A stretch of DNA of 64,000 nucleotides from RGIG2206 sp045577615 (GTDB taxonomy: Bacteria > Bacillota > Clostridia > Oscillospirales > Acutalibacteraceae). The notes beneath the pieces were generated by a model. It saw only the letters and a program-made list of their open reading frames with translations. It made no database searches and had not been told where the DNA came from. Each line of letters opens with the position of its first letter. The stretch's first letter is position 1. Below are positions 1 to 7,943 of the stretch, piece by piece. Made by a program: the position numbers and the translations under genes. Location of the stretch: positions 50,856 to 114,855 of the forward strand of contig JAZNIT010000034.1 of assembly GCA_045577615.1 (NCBI GenBank), written 5' to 3'.

Positions 1-558
1 GTGTCGGGCACAGACAGAAGAATTAAAACAGAAAATGGAAACAAATCCTTAAAAATGATTCAGACTGACGCTGCCATAAACCCTGGATGTTCGGGTGGAG
101 GACTGTTCGATTTAAACGGTAATTTAGTAGGTATTAACACCTCTAAAATTGTAGATGAAGCGTATGAGGGTGTAGGCTTTGCTATTGGATTAGAAGCCAC
201 AGCAAACGTTACTGACAGCATTATAAGATATGGTAATGTTCCGTCCAGAGCAAGTCTTGGAATCGGTTATGAATCTCGTGACTACACCACTGCTTCAAAA
301 AACGGAAATAATTGCGGTATTTTGATAAACAGTATAAAACTGCAATCAGAATTATATGGTGTGGGCATTAACCAAGGTGACGTTATAATAAGCATAAACG
401 GCAAAAAAATATATGATGAAAGTATATTTTTAGATGAAATTGAAGGACTAAAAGTAGGGGATAATGTAAAACTTGTTATTGCTACAACTGATTATAAACA
501 GTTAGAGATTGAAGCGAAGCTTATATCATCGGCACCAAAAACAAATTTTATTGGATGA
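1..558 (+). CDS. HtrA/DegP-like serine protease, C-terminal part (5' end outside window)
   Basis: Trypsin-like (S1C) protease fragment with a PDZ domain; the frame is open at base 1, so the start and the catalytic His and Asp lie to the left of the window. The visible part has the serine-loop motif AAINPGCSGGGLFD, equivalent to the family GNSGGPL with Cys replacing Asn and Gly replacing Pro, then LVGINTSKI and GVGFAIG, which are typical of HtrA. From about residue 80 a PDZ domain follows (SLGIGYES, then GVGINQGDVIISINGKKI, then LKVGDNVKLVI). HtrA proteins degrade or chaperone misfolded extracytoplasmic proteins; the membrane anchor expected at the N-terminus cannot be seen here. Family call is firm, substrate unknown. 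Confidence 0.85.
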   Translation: MSGTDRRIKTENGNKSLKMIQTDAAINPGCSGGGLFDLNGNLVGINTSKIVDEAYEGVGFAIGLEATANVTDSIIRYGNVPSRASLGIGYESRDYTTASKNGNNCGILINSIKLQSELYGVGINQGDVIISINGKKIYDESIFLDEIEGLKVGDNVKLVIATTDYKQLEIEAKLISSAPKTNFIG

Positions 559-606
559 ATAAAGCAATAAATTCAGTAAAAAATATTAGTGCAAAGGAGG
601 GATAAT

Positions 607-807
607 ATGAAAAAGCTTTTAATTGCAATGTTGGCAGTAATTATGTTGTTCAGCTTTGCTTCTTGCACCAAGGGTGGTAATGTAGATGACCAATCATCAA
701 AGGGAGATGCAATGTCAACCGTTGAATCGGTTGTTTCATCAATCACAGGTGATATGAGTTCTGATAAGTCTGACTCAAGTTCAAGCTATATGTCATCTGC
801 AAAATAA
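607..807 (+). CDS. small Ser-rich lipoprotein, function unknown
   Basis: Protein of 66 residues. It starts with a classic lipoprotein signal (MKKLLIAMLAVIMLFSF, then ASC), so Cys is predicted to be lipidated and the mature part is a roughly 45-residue Ser/Asp/Lys-rich chain (DQSSKGDAMSTVESVV..., KSDSSSSYMSS) with no recognisable domain. I chose the ATG at 607 because AAAGGAGGG lies just upstream; the in-frame upstream codon at 589 overlaps that ribosome binding site. It sits 48 bp after the protease gene and may be cotranscribed with it. Likely a short surface or spacer lipoprotein; I do not recognise a family. Confidence 0.75.
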   Translation: MKKLLIAMLAVIMLFSFASCTKGGNVDDQSSKGDAMSTVESVVSSITGDMSSDKSDSSSSYMSSAK

Positions 808-910
808 AGATGAACACAGCGGTATATATTAAAAATATGCTGCTGTCAATACATATAAAGTTATATAAGTTAATAAAAAAGCTGTAAAAATATGCTTATT
901 AGCAATGTTT

Positions 911-928
911 TTTGTCTATATAGACAAA
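911..928. promoter_or_regulatory. 18-bp perfect palindrome upstream of gapA
   Basis: TTTGTCTATATAGACAAA is a perfect inverted repeat centred about 45 bp upstream of the gapA -35 box. It is not followed by a T-tract, so it looks more like a protein-binding site than a terminator. It does not match the Rex consensus exactly (TTGTGA...TCACAA), and no regulator gene is adjacent. Confidence 0.45.
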
Positions 929-963
929 TTAACAAAATGTTCGTTGATTTTTTCACAAAGTTC

Positions 964-992
964 TTGCAAAATCAAACTAAATAGGTTAAAAT
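964..992 (+). promoter_or_regulatory. sigma-A promoter of gapA
   Basis: TTGCAA (964-969), 17-bp spacer, TAAAAT (987-992). The predicted start of transcription is about 20 bp before the TGGAGG ribosome binding site of gapA. Confidence 0.7.
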
Positions 993-1023
993 AGTATGTA
1001 ACCAAATTTTTGGAGGTATTAAA

Positions 1024-2043
1024 ATGTCAGTTAAAGTTGCAATCAATGGTTTTGGCCGCATTGGCCGTCTCGCATTCAGACAGATGTTCAACGCTGAAGG
1101 TTATGAAGTTGTTGCTATCAACGACCTCACAAAGCCCTCAATGCTCGCTCATCTTCTGAAGTATGACTCTGCTCAGGGTCGCTATGCTCTTGCTGATACC
1201 GTTTCTGCTGATGATGAGAACGGTACCATCACTGTTGATGGAAAGACCATCAAAATCTACGATCAAAAGAACGCTGCTGACCTTCCTTGGGGCGAGATTG
1301 GTGTAGACGTAGTTCTCGAGTGCACCGGTTTCTACTGCTCAAAAGAGAAGTCACAGGCTCACATCGATGCAGGTGCTAAGAAGGTTGTTATTTCTGCTCC
1401 CGCAGGTAAGGATCTTCCCACTGTTGTTTTCGGCGTAAACGAGGGTGTTCTCTCAGCTGATGATGCTATCATCTCTGCTGCATCTTGCACCACCAACTGC
1501 TTGGCTCCCATGGCTAAAGCTCTTAACGATTACGCTCCCATCGCCAGCGGTATCATGACTACCGTTCATGCTTACACCGGTGACCAGATGGTTCTCGATG
1601 GTCCTCACCGCAAGGGTGACCTCCGTCGTGCTCGCGCTGCTGCAGTTAACATTGTTCCTAACTCTACCGGCGCAGCAAAGGCCATCGGCCTTGTAATTCC
1701 CGAACTCAACGGCAAGCTCATCGGCTCTGCACAGCGTGTTCCCGTTCCCACTGGCTCAACCACCATCCTTGTTGCAGTTGTTAAGGGTAAGGACATCACT
1801 GCTGACGGCATCAACGCTGCTATGAAGGCTGCTTCTTCTGCTTCTTTCGGTTACACCGAGGAAGAGTTGGTATCTTCTGACGTTGTTGGCATTACCTATG
1901 GTTCATTGTTCGATGCAACTCAGACCATGGTTACTAAGATTGATGACGACACTTATCAGGTACAGGTTGTTTCTTGGTACGACAACGAGAACTCTTACAC
2001 CAGCCAGATGGTTAGAACCATTAAGTACTTCGCTGAGCTGTAA
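1024..2043 (+). CDS. gapA: glyceraldehyde-3-phosphate dehydrogenase, type I
   Basis: Oxidises glyceraldehyde 3-phosphate to 1,3-bisphosphoglycerate with NAD in glycolysis; cytoplasmic homotetramer. 339 residues, the normal size. NAD-binding Rossmann start VAINGFGRIGRLAFRQ, the catalytic loop SAASCTTNCLAP with nucleophile Cys155, and the C-terminal WYDNENSYTSQM motif are all present. The residue after the first beta strand pair is Asn-Asp (VVAINDLTK), which fits NAD rather than NADP preference in the glycolytic enzyme. It has its own promoter and terminator and so is probably monocistronic, and its codon use is biased to C-ending codons (GGC, ACC, ATC, CTC), unlike most neighbours, as expected for a highly expressed gene. 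Confidence 0.97.
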   Translation: MSVKVAINGFGRIGRLAFRQMFNAEGYEVVAINDLTKPSMLAHLLKYDSAQGRYALADTVSADDENGTITVDGKTIKIYDQKNAADLPWGEIGVDVVLECTGFYCSKEKSQAHIDAGAKKVVISAPAGKDLPTVVFGVNEGVLSADDAIISAASCTTNCLAPMAKALNDYAPIASGIMTTVHAYTGDQMVLDGPHRKGDLRRARAAAVNIVPNSTGAAKAIGLVIPELNGKLIGSAQRVPVPTGSTTILVAVVKGKDITADGINAAMKAASSASFGYTEEELVSSDVVGITYGSLFDATQTMVTKIDDDTYQVQVVSWYDNENSYTSQMVRTIKYFAEL

Positions 2044-2060
2044 TAAATAACGCAAAAATT

Positions 2061-2093
2061 AAGAACAGGTTTGAAAAAACCTGTTCTTTTTTT
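2061..2093 (+). terminator. rho-independent terminator of gapA
   Basis: A 12-bp perfect stem (2061-2072 with 2077-2088, loop GAAA) is followed by a run of Ts. Confidence 0.9.
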
Positions 2094-2107
2094 ATTGCTA
2101 TTATATT

Positions 2108-2140
2108 TTGACAAATTATTTATTGGAGGTAGGTTATTAT
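2108..2140 (+). promoter_or_regulatory. putative Spo0A-activated spoIIG promoter with long spacer
   Basis: TTGACA (2108-2113) and TATTAT (2135-2140) are 21 bp apart, far from the usual 17. In B. subtilis the spoIIG promoter is known for the same oddity (consensus hexamers with a 22-bp spacer) and for Spo0A boxes overlapping the -35 region. Here TTTGACAAA covers the -35 and its complement TTTGTCAAA is one base from the 0A box core TGTCGAA. Transcription from this -10 would begin about 10 bp before the spoIIGA start codon. Confidence 0.5.
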
Positions 2141-2156
2141 TAAATTCGGTGATTGA

Positions 2157-3002
2157 ATGGATATATACATTGATGTGTTAATAATCCTCAATACATATAT
2201 AGATTATGTTTTGTTGTATATATGTGCTAAGGTGTGTAATATCAAGAGGGAACTAGTGCGATTGATATTTGCATCAATATTTGGTGGATTTTCTTCATTA
2301 ATAATATTGGTGCCCACAAATAGTAATATGTTTTCATTTATATCATCGATTGTCGTTTCATTTGTAACGTCATTTATTGCGTTTGGCAAATATAAATTTA
2401 TCAAAACTGCAGTAGTATTATATGCGGCTAACTGTACCTTCTGCGGAATTTCGATGTTATTATGGATGCTAACCGAAAGTAGTAACATAACAATAAATAA
2501 CAGCATTGTATATATCAATATTTCACCTTTAGTATTGATTATAAGCTCTGCGGCTGTATATGTAATTATATCGGTATTAAAGCGATATATTGCATTTAAT
2601 AGCACTCAAAATCATTGCAATATAATAATATATTATAACGATATTTGTGTTACTGCACGCTGCTTAATAGACAGTGGAAATTTATTAAAGGATAACATTA
2701 CGGAAAAACCTATAACTATCATAGATAAAAAACTTGCCACTGAAATATTACGAACTGATATCAGTAATTTAAGTAACTTACATAATATAAAAGGATTTAG
2801 AATTATTCCTACTAAAAGCGTTGGCGGCAACAAAGCATTATATGCCTTTAAGCCCGATAAAATATACATAGAAACTGAAAACAAAACATTAAAGATAGAT
2901 TCACTTATTGCAATAAGTGATGATATAGAGAAATTCAACGCAATCATTAGTACTTATGCCATTTCTCTCGGGGAGGAAATTAACTATGCTCAAACTCATT
3001 AG
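2157..3002 (+). CDS. spoIIGA: SpoIIGA, pro-sigma-E processing aspartic peptidase
   Basis: Membrane protease that removes the N-terminal pro-sequence of sigma E in the mother cell after asymmetric division. 281 residues. The N-terminal half has about five hydrophobic segments (starting MDIYIDVLIILNTYIDYVLLY); the C-terminal half carries the aspartic-protease-like signature ARCLIDSGNLLKD, in which the Asp of DSG is the predicted catalytic residue. The stop overlaps the sigE start region by 17 bp, the conserved spoIIGA-sigE arrangement. The GGAGG at 2125-2129 lies inside the promoter spacer and too far from the ATG, so the weak GGTGA at 2149 probably serves as ribosome binding site. The sequence is AT-richer than gapA but similar to other local genes. 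Confidence 0.92.
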   Translation: MDIYIDVLIILNTYIDYVLLYICAKVCNIKRELVRLIFASIFGGFSSLIILVPTNSNMFSFISSIVVSFVTSFIAFGKYKFIKTAVVLYAANCTFCGISMLLWMLTESSNITINNSIVYINISPLVLIISSAAVYVIISVLKRYIAFNSTQNHCNIIIYYNDICVTARCLIDSGNLLKDNITEKPITIIDKKLATEILRTDISNLSNLHNIKGFRIIPTKSVGGNKALYAFKPDKIYIETENKTLKIDSLIAISDDIEKFNAIISTYAISLGEEINYAQTH

Positions 3003-3690
3003 AAAACTATTAGACTTAATAATCTGCAAAAGATATAATGGTTCATTATACTACATAAATGGTACTGATGTATTGCCGCAACCGCTTGATAAAGTAACCG
3101 AAGCTGAATTATTGCTTAAATACTCAAAGGGCGATGAATCTGTTAAAGAACAGCTAATTGTTCATAATTTAAGGCTGGTTGTATATATAGCAAGAAAATT
3201 TGATGCTGTGGGTGCAGGAGTGGAGGATCTTATTTCAATCGGTACCATTGGACTAATAAAAGCAGTAAATACATTTTGTCCCGATAAGAATATAAAGCTT
3301 GCTACCTATGCGTCACGATGTATCGAAAATGAAATATTAATGTATTTAAGAAAATCGACACCTCTGAAATTAGAAGTGTCGATTGATGAACCGTTAAACG
3401 TAGATTGGGATGGCAACGAATTGCTTTTATCCGATGTCTTAGGAAGTGATTATGATCTCGTAAACAGAGGCATTGAGCAGCAGGATGAACTGTCTACCTT
3501 ACATGGATTGGTCGCTAAGTTACAATCACGAGAAAAATTGATAATGGAAATGCGATTTGGACTGTCAGGATATAAAGAACATACTCAAAAAGAGGTTGCA
3601 GATATATTAGGAATATCACAATCTTATATCTCAAGACTTGAAAAACGCATTATAGAGCGACTTAAAAAGGAACTTGATAAGGTTGGTTAA
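2986..3690 (+). CDS. sigE: RNA polymerase sporulation sigma factor E
   Basis: Mother-cell sigma factor, made as an inactive precursor and cleaved by SpoIIGA. 234 residues from the ATG at 2986, which is preceded by GGGGAGGAA; an earlier in-frame codon lacks a suitable site. The first ~30 residues (MLKLIRKLLDLII...) form the hydrophobic/basic pro-sequence, followed by the family VLPQPL segment. Region 2 (NLRLVVYIARKF, EDLISIGTIGLIKAV, LATYASRCIENEILMYLR) and region 4 (REKLIMEMRFGL, TQKEVADILGISQSYISRLEKRI) are intact. The stop codon shares bases with the stop codon of the convergent dapB. The spoIIG operon here is two genes; sigG is not adjacent. Confidence 0.96.
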   Translation: MLKLIRKLLDLIICKRYNGSLYYINGTDVLPQPLDKVTEAELLLKYSKGDESVKEQLIVHNLRLVVYIARKFDAVGAGVEDLISIGTIGLIKAVNTFCPDKNIKLATYASRCIENEILMYLRKSTPLKLEVSIDEPLNVDWDGNELLLSDVLGSDYDLVNRGIEQQDELSTLHGLVAKLQSREKLIMEMRFGLSGYKEHTQKEVADILGISQSYISRLEKRIIERLKKELDKVG

Positions 3691-4439
3691 CCAATCATAT
3701 CCTTCATTGAATAGATGCCTGCAGGTTTGCCAACCATAAATGTAGCAGCTTTAACTGCACCTGAAGCAAAAATGCCTTTAGAGCGTGCAGAATGAGAAAT
3801 GCTGACAATCTCGTCATTACCGGCAAACATAACGGTATGCTCGCCAACAATTGTGCCGCCGCGGATAGAGTGCACGCCAATTTCTTTATTATTGCGCTTT
3901 TCTCTTACGCTGTGACGATCATATACATCATAGTATTCGGCATCACTCAGAGAATCCTTAATGGCCTCTGAGATCATAACAGCGGTGCCACTGGGAGCAT
4001 CAATCTTTTGATTGTGATGTGCTTCTATGATTTCAATATCAAAGTTGTCGGAAAGAATGCATGCTGCCTTTTTGGCCAACTCAATAAGAAGGTTAATGCC
4101 AAGTGACATATTAAAGCTGAAGAAAATAGGTATGTCCTTTGCGGCACGTTTGATTTGCTCGGTTTGCTCCGGTGTATATCCTGTTGTGGAAAGAACAAGA
4201 GGTAAGCCGCACTTTTTTGCATAATCAAGCAATGAATTAAGTACTGAAGGATGACTGAAGTCAATAATTACATCAGCGTCTACAGTAATGTCACTAAAGC
4301 TGTTAAATACAGGATAACCGTTAGATTTGGTGTTCAAATCAACACCTGCAACAATAGTACAATCCTCTTTTTGATTAACTAATTCGGTGATGACTTTACC
4401 CATTTTTCCGTTACAACCACTTAATATAATTTTAGTCAA
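3687..4439 (-). CDS. dapB: 4-hydroxy-tetrahydrodipicolinate reductase
   Basis: NAD(P)H-dependent reduction of 4-hydroxy-tetrahydrodipicolinate to tetrahydrodipicolinate in the lysine/diaminopimelate pathway. 250 residues, normal length. It has the nucleotide-binding start LSGCNGKMGKVI, the substrate/catalytic motif EAHHNQKIDAPSGTA and the C-terminal HSARSKGIFASGAVKAA. Last gene of asd-dapA-dapB; a stem-loop lies between dapA and dapB. It ends convergently with sigE, the two stop codons overlapping in TTAA with no room for a terminator. Confidence 0.96.
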   Translation of the reverse strand: MTKIILSGCNGKMGKVITELVNQKEDCTIVAGVDLNTKSNGYPVFNSFSDITVDADVIIDFSHPSVLNSLLDYAKKCGLPLVLSTTGYTPEQTEQIKRAAKDIPIFFSFNMSLGINLLIELAKKAACILSDNFDIEIIEAHHNQKIDAPSGTAVMISEAIKDSLSDAEYYDVYDRHSVREKRNNKEIGVHSIRGGTIVGEHTVMFAGNDEIVSISHSARSKGIFASGAVKAATFMVGKPAGIYSMKDMIG

Positions 4440-4464
4440 AATAAATCACATCCTATATTATTTA

Positions 4465-4488
4465 AAACGGCGGGATTTCCCGCCGTTT
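4465..4488 (-). terminator. stem-loop between dapA and dapB
   Basis: Perfect 11-bp GC-rich stem (4465-4475 with 4478-4488, loop TT) in the 54-bp gap. On the minus strand it is followed only by a short TTTTAAAT, so it may reduce rather than stop dapB expression, or protect the dapA 3' end. Confidence 0.6.
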
Positions 4489-4493
4489 AGTTT

Positions 4494-5381
4494 TTATATG
4501 AGTCCAACCTTTGCAAGCTCAGCATTAAGATTTGCAATTGCACCGTCGTTCATACGAACGAGGGGCAAGCGGCATTCGCCAACATCAAATCCCATAATGT
4601 TCATTGCTTCTTTTACAGGGATGGGGTTAACGTCGCTAAACAAAGCGCCAATCAAATTAACATATTTAATCTGCAAGTCACGAGCAGTGTTAACATCGCC
4701 GTTAAAGTAGCTGTAGCACATATCGTGAACAACCTTAGGAGCTACGTTTGATAATACAGAGATAACGCCTGCACCACCAAGTGAAAGACAGGGAAGAACC
4801 TCATCGTCATTACCAGAGTAGATGTCAACCTTATCACCGCAAGCAGCCATAGTCTTTGCCATCATACTCAAATCGGCATTAGCTTCTTTAATGCCGACAA
4901 TGTTCTTGTGGTCAGCAAGCACTGCATAGGTTTCAGTCTTAAATGCAGTACCGGTGCGAGAGGGAACATTATAAAGAATGATAGGTTTATTAACACTGTC
5001 AGCCACCTTAGTGAAGTGAGCAATAAGACCAGCTTGTGAGGTTTTGTTATAATAGGGAGTAACCATCAACAATCCATCAGCACCGAGCTGCTCTGCCTCT
5101 TGTGACAACTCAACTGCAAATGCAGTATCGTTGCTGCCTGTACCTGCAATAACAGGTACACGGCCTGCGGTGTATGCAATAGTTTCTTTAATAACATTAA
5201 CATGCTCATCGGCAGTCAAAGTTGCAGATTCACCGGTAGTACCGCAAGCAATGATAGCATCAGTACCATTGTTAATCTGAAAATCGATAAGTTCTCTAAG
5301 CTTATCGTAGTTTACAGAGCCATCGGCATACATAGGGGTGATAAGAGCAACGCCTGCACCTTTAAAAATAGTATTCTTCAT
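4494..5381 (-). CDS. dapA: 4-hydroxy-tetrahydrodipicolinate synthase
   Basis: Condenses pyruvate with aspartate semialdehyde; TIM-barrel class I aldolase, first committed step to diaminopimelate (cell wall, dipicolinate for spores) and lysine. 295 residues. Motifs: IIACGTTGESATLT near the N-terminus, GTGSNDT, TPYYNKTSQAGL with the active-site Tyr, LYNVPSRTGT, and the Schiff-base Lys in IVGIKEAN. I chose the ATG at 5381, preceded by GAGGAG at 11 nt; an in-frame GTG at 5393 falls inside that site. Between asd and dapB in a three-gene operon. Confidence 0.96.
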   Translation of the reverse strand: MKNTIFKGAGVALITPMYADGSVNYDKLRELIDFQINNGTDAIIACGTTGESATLTADEHVNVIKETIAYTAGRVPVIAGTGSNDTAFAVELSQEAEQLGADGLLMVTPYYNKTSQAGLIAHFTKVADSVNKPIILYNVPSRTGTAFKTETYAVLADHKNIVGIKEANADLSMMAKTMAACGDKVDIYSGNDDEVLPCLSLGGAGVISVLSNVAPKVVHDMCYSYFNGDVNTARDLQIKYVNLIGALFSDVNPIPVKEAMNIMGFDVGECRLPLVRMNDGAIANLNAELAKVGLI

Positions 5382-5410
5382 AATCGTAAGCACTCCTCAC
5401 AATGTAAGAA

Positions 5411-6493
5411 TCAATCAAGATAACCTTCTGCACAAAGAAGCTCAGCCATAAGTACGGCGCCGCCTGCTGCACCTCTCAAGGTATTGTGTGATAAGCAAAC
5501 AAACTTGTAGTCATACTGAGTATCTTCGCGAAGGCGGCCAATAGAAACAGCCATACCGTTTTCAAGATTTCTGTTAAGCTTTGCCTGGGGCATATTGTCC
5601 TCAGTGAAATAATTGAGGAACTTCTTGGGAGCATTGGGAAGCTCAAGTTCTTGGGGACGGCCGCTGAACTTTTCCCAAATCTCAATCATTTCTTCCTTAG
5701 TAGGCTTATTTTCGAAATCTACAAATACTGCAGCAGTGTGACCGTCAGAAACAGGAACACGCAAGCACTGAGCGGTGAAGGCAGGCTTTTCGGCGTTAAC
5801 GATAACATCGCCTTCAATTTTACCCCAAATCTTAAGGGGCTCTTGCTCAGACTTTTCTTCTTCGCCACCGATGTAAGGGATAACGTTGTCAACAATTTCA
5901 GGGAAGGTATCAAAGGTTTTACCTGCGCCTGAAATAGCCTGATATGTACATACCAATACACGTTTTACGCCAAACTTCTCATCGAGGGGGAAGAGTGCAG
6001 GAACATAGCTTTGAAGTGAGCAGTTAGATTTAACAGAGATAAAGCCACGCTTAGTGCCAAGACGCTTTCTCTGAGCGTGGATGATTTCTGCATGCTCGGG
6101 GTTGAGCTCGGGTATAATCATGGGAACATCAGCAGTGCCTCTGTGTGCGCTGTTGTTAGACATAACCGGGCATTCAGCCTTTGCATATTTCTCCTCAAGT
6201 GCGCGAATCTCTGCCTTAGGCATATCAACCGCACAGAAAACAAAATCAACCTGTGCTGCAATGGCTTCAACGTCAGCCTCTGCATTCATAATGATCATAT
6301 CTGCAAACTTCTCAGGCATGGGAACAGTCATCTTCCATCTGTTGCCCAATGCTTCTTTATATGTTTTACCTGCAGAGCGGGGGCTTGCAGCCAATACTTT
6401 AACATTAAACCAGGGATGGTTTTCAAGCAAAGTCAAAAAACGTTGACCAACCATACCGGTTGCGCCAATAACACCAACATTATAATGTTTCAT
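5411..6493 (-). CDS. asd: aspartate-semialdehyde dehydrogenase
   Basis: NADPH-dependent reduction of aspartyl phosphate to aspartate semialdehyde, branch point for lysine, threonine and methionine. 360 residues, the size of the archaeal/fungal-type subfamily rather than the E. coli type. Motifs: VGVIGATGMVGQRF nucleotide-binding start, VMSNNSAHR, the catalytic Cys in KSNCSLQSYVPAL, and the substrate-binding region QCLRVPVSDGHTAAVFV. First gene of asd-dapA-dapB. thrC lies 10 kb away on the other strand, so lysine and threonine branches are not in one operon here. Confidence 0.95.
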   Translation of the reverse strand: MKHYNVGVIGATGMVGQRFLTLLENHPWFNVKVLAASPRSAGKTYKEALGNRWKMTVPMPEKFADMIIMNAEADVEAIAAQVDFVFCAVDMPKAEIRALEEKYAKAECPVMSNNSAHRGTADVPMIIPELNPEHAEIIHAQRKRLGTKRGFISVKSNCSLQSYVPALFPLDEKFGVKRVLVCTYQAISGAGKTFDTFPEIVDNVIPYIGGEEEKSEQEPLKIWGKIEGDVIVNAEKPAFTAQCLRVPVSDGHTAAVFVDFENKPTKEEMIEIWEKFSGRPQELELPNAPKKFLNYFTEDNMPQAKLNRNLENGMAVSIGRLREDTQYDYKFVCLSHNTLRGAAGGAVLMAELLCAEGYLD

Positions 6494-6621
6494 AAATTAC
6501 GACCTTCTCTAATATAAAATATTTGTTTCAAAAAAACATTGAAAAGCTAATGACTTTTTACTATAATAGATTAAGTGTGATTACAGTGCGAAAAATCGAC
6601 CAACTTTTCAATACCTAAATC
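6494..6621 (-). ncRNA. structured 5' leader of asd-dapA-dapB, possible attenuator
   Basis: From the predicted transcription start near 6621 the mRNA has about 128 nt before asd. Two arms, ATTGAAAAG (minus strand, 6612-6604) and CTTTTCAAT (6546-6538), pair perfectly over 9 bp, and the second arm is followed by GTTTTTTT (6537-6530), the arrangement of a terminator base. A shorter hairpin (AAAAG with CTTTT) could compete for the second arm. It is too short for a standard lysine riboswitch (about 175 nt), and I do not recognise a known class. Confidence 0.35.
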
Positions 6622-6627
6622 CTTTTG

Positions 6628-6656
6628 ATAATACCATTTTTTAAATAGTTTGTCAA
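6628..6656 (-). promoter_or_regulatory. sigma-A promoter of asd-dapA-dapB
   Basis: On the minus strand TTGACA (6656-6651), 17-bp spacer, TATTAT (6633-6628). A consensus -35 and near-consensus -10 with optimal spacing. Confidence 0.75.
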
Positions 6657-6726
6657 ACACATTTTATGCGTATTTTTTATATTTGTATACTTTATTTAAT
6701 TATATTTATAATTCGGAGCAGCTTTT

Positions 6727-7752
6727 ATGAAAACCAATGACTTTTTTTATGAATTACCTGAAGAGTTAATCGCTCAAACTCCTATATATCCCAGAGACTC
6801 CTCAAGGCTGTTGACTTTGTCAAAAAAAGACGGCTCAACCCAGAACAAGGTGTTTAGTGATATTGTTGATTATCTTAACCAAGGCGATTGCCTTGTTCTT
6901 AATGATACCCGTGTTTTACCTGCCAGAATTTTCGGCAAAAGAGAAGATACAGGTTCAATGGTAGAGTTTGTTTTACTTAAGCAAATTAGTATTGACACTT
7001 GGGAATGTCTTGCAGGTCCCGGCAAAAAAGCTAAAGAAGGCAAAAGATTTGTTTTAGGCGATGGTTTGATGTATGCCGAGGTTATCTCTGTAACCGCAGA
7101 AGGCAACAGAATCATCAAGTTCACCTGGAATGACGGTGTTTTTCTTGACTTGCTGGAGCAGATTGGTCAGATGCCTCTGCCACCGTATATTAAAGAAAAG
7201 TTGGATGATAGAGAACGCTATCAAACGGTATATTCAAACGAACCCGGCTCTGCTGCTGCGCCTACTGCAGGTCTTCATTTTACCGACGAATTGCTTGATA
7301 AAATCCGTGCTAAAGGCGTTAAGGTTTGCTTTGTAACATTACACGTTGGTTTGGGCACCTTCAGGCCTGTGAAGGTAGATAATATTACCGACCACAAAAT
7401 GCACACAGAGCATTATTATATGCCTAAAGAAACGGCTGATATTATTAACTCAACAAAGGCCTCGGGCGGCAGAGTTATCTGCGTTGGTACCACAAGCTGT
7501 CGTACAGTTGAAAGCATTGCACAAAAAGGTGAAATTTGCGAGTGTTCAGGCGACACAAACATATTTATATATCCCGGATATGAGTTCAAATGTATGGATG
7601 GACTTATTACCAATTTCCACCTGCCTGAAAGCACTTTGATTATGCTTGTTTCTGCATTTGCAGGATATGAAAACACAATGAACGCATACAAAATAGCTGT
7701 TGATGATAGATACAGGATTTTCTCCTTCGGCGATGCTATGCTTATTGTATAG
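6727..7752 (+). CDS. queA: S-adenosylmethionine:tRNA ribosyltransferase-isomerase
   Basis: Transfers and rearranges the ribosyl part of S-adenosylmethionine onto preQ1 at tRNA position 34 to give epoxyqueuosine. 341 residues, normal length. Motifs: FFYELPEELIAQTPIYPRDSS, LVLNDTRVLPARIFG, GSAAAPTAGLHFT, HVGLGTFRPVKV, GTTSCRTVES and NFHLPESTLIMLVSAF. It is followed by tgt, the preceding enzyme of the pathway. The last codons (FGDAMLIV) are repeated 174 bp downstream in the gap as FGDAMLIL plus stop, which suggests that an element was inserted into the gene end (see findings). GGAG at 6715 serves the ATG. Confidence 0.96.
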   Translation: MKTNDFFYELPEELIAQTPIYPRDSSRLLTLSKKDGSTQNKVFSDIVDYLNQGDCLVLNDTRVLPARIFGKREDTGSMVEFVLLKQISIDTWECLAGPGKKAKEGKRFVLGDGLMYAEVISVTAEGNRIIKFTWNDGVFLDLLEQIGQMPLPPYIKEKLDDRERYQTVYSNEPGSAAAPTAGLHFTDELLDKIRAKGVKVCFVTLHVGLGTFRPVKVDNITDHKMHTEHYYMPKETADIINSTKASGGRVICVGTTSCRTVESIAQKGEICECSGDTNIFIYPGYEFKCMDGLITNFHLPESTLIMLVSAFAGYENTMNAYKIAVDDRYRIFSFGDAMLIV

Positions 7753-7898
7753 GAGAAGAATGAATAATGAAAAATGAATGATGAAGAATTAAGGAGTGCC
7801 TTCGGCGCGAATTATAAATTGTCGGCATAGCCGACACCGAAATTATTCATTATTCAATATTCACTATTCATTGTTTACGGCATCACATATGCCGTAAA
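7743..7898. repeat. palindromic intergenic element inserted at the queA 3' end
   Basis: About 156 bp with no coding capacity, flanked by an 18-bp direct repeat of the queA end (7725-7742 and 7899-7916). Inside are tandem-like ATGAAT/ATTCAT words in opposite orientation at the two ends (7760-7795 and 7840-7872), a 7-bp hairpin TGTCGGC-ATA-GCCGACA (7820-7836) and an 11-bp hairpin (7873-7883 with 7889-7899). This is the build of a small non-autonomous palindromic repeat. Copies elsewhere in the genome could not be checked. Confidence 0.6.
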
Positions 7899-7943
7899 CT
7901 TCGGCGATGCTATGCTGATACTTTGATAAAAGGGTAAGATGTT

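Noticed and set aside
6494..6621. Lysine riboswitch before asd
   Set aside because: Leader is too short and lacks the five-helix junction pattern.
6683..6712. TTGTAT-N18-TATAAT as queA promoter
   Set aside because: Transcription would begin at or after the GGAG ribosome binding site, leaving no leader for translation.
7743..7898. CRISPR-like or tRNA content in the queA-tgt gap
   Set aside because: No regularly spaced repeats and no cloverleaf; inverted words fit a palindromic repeat.
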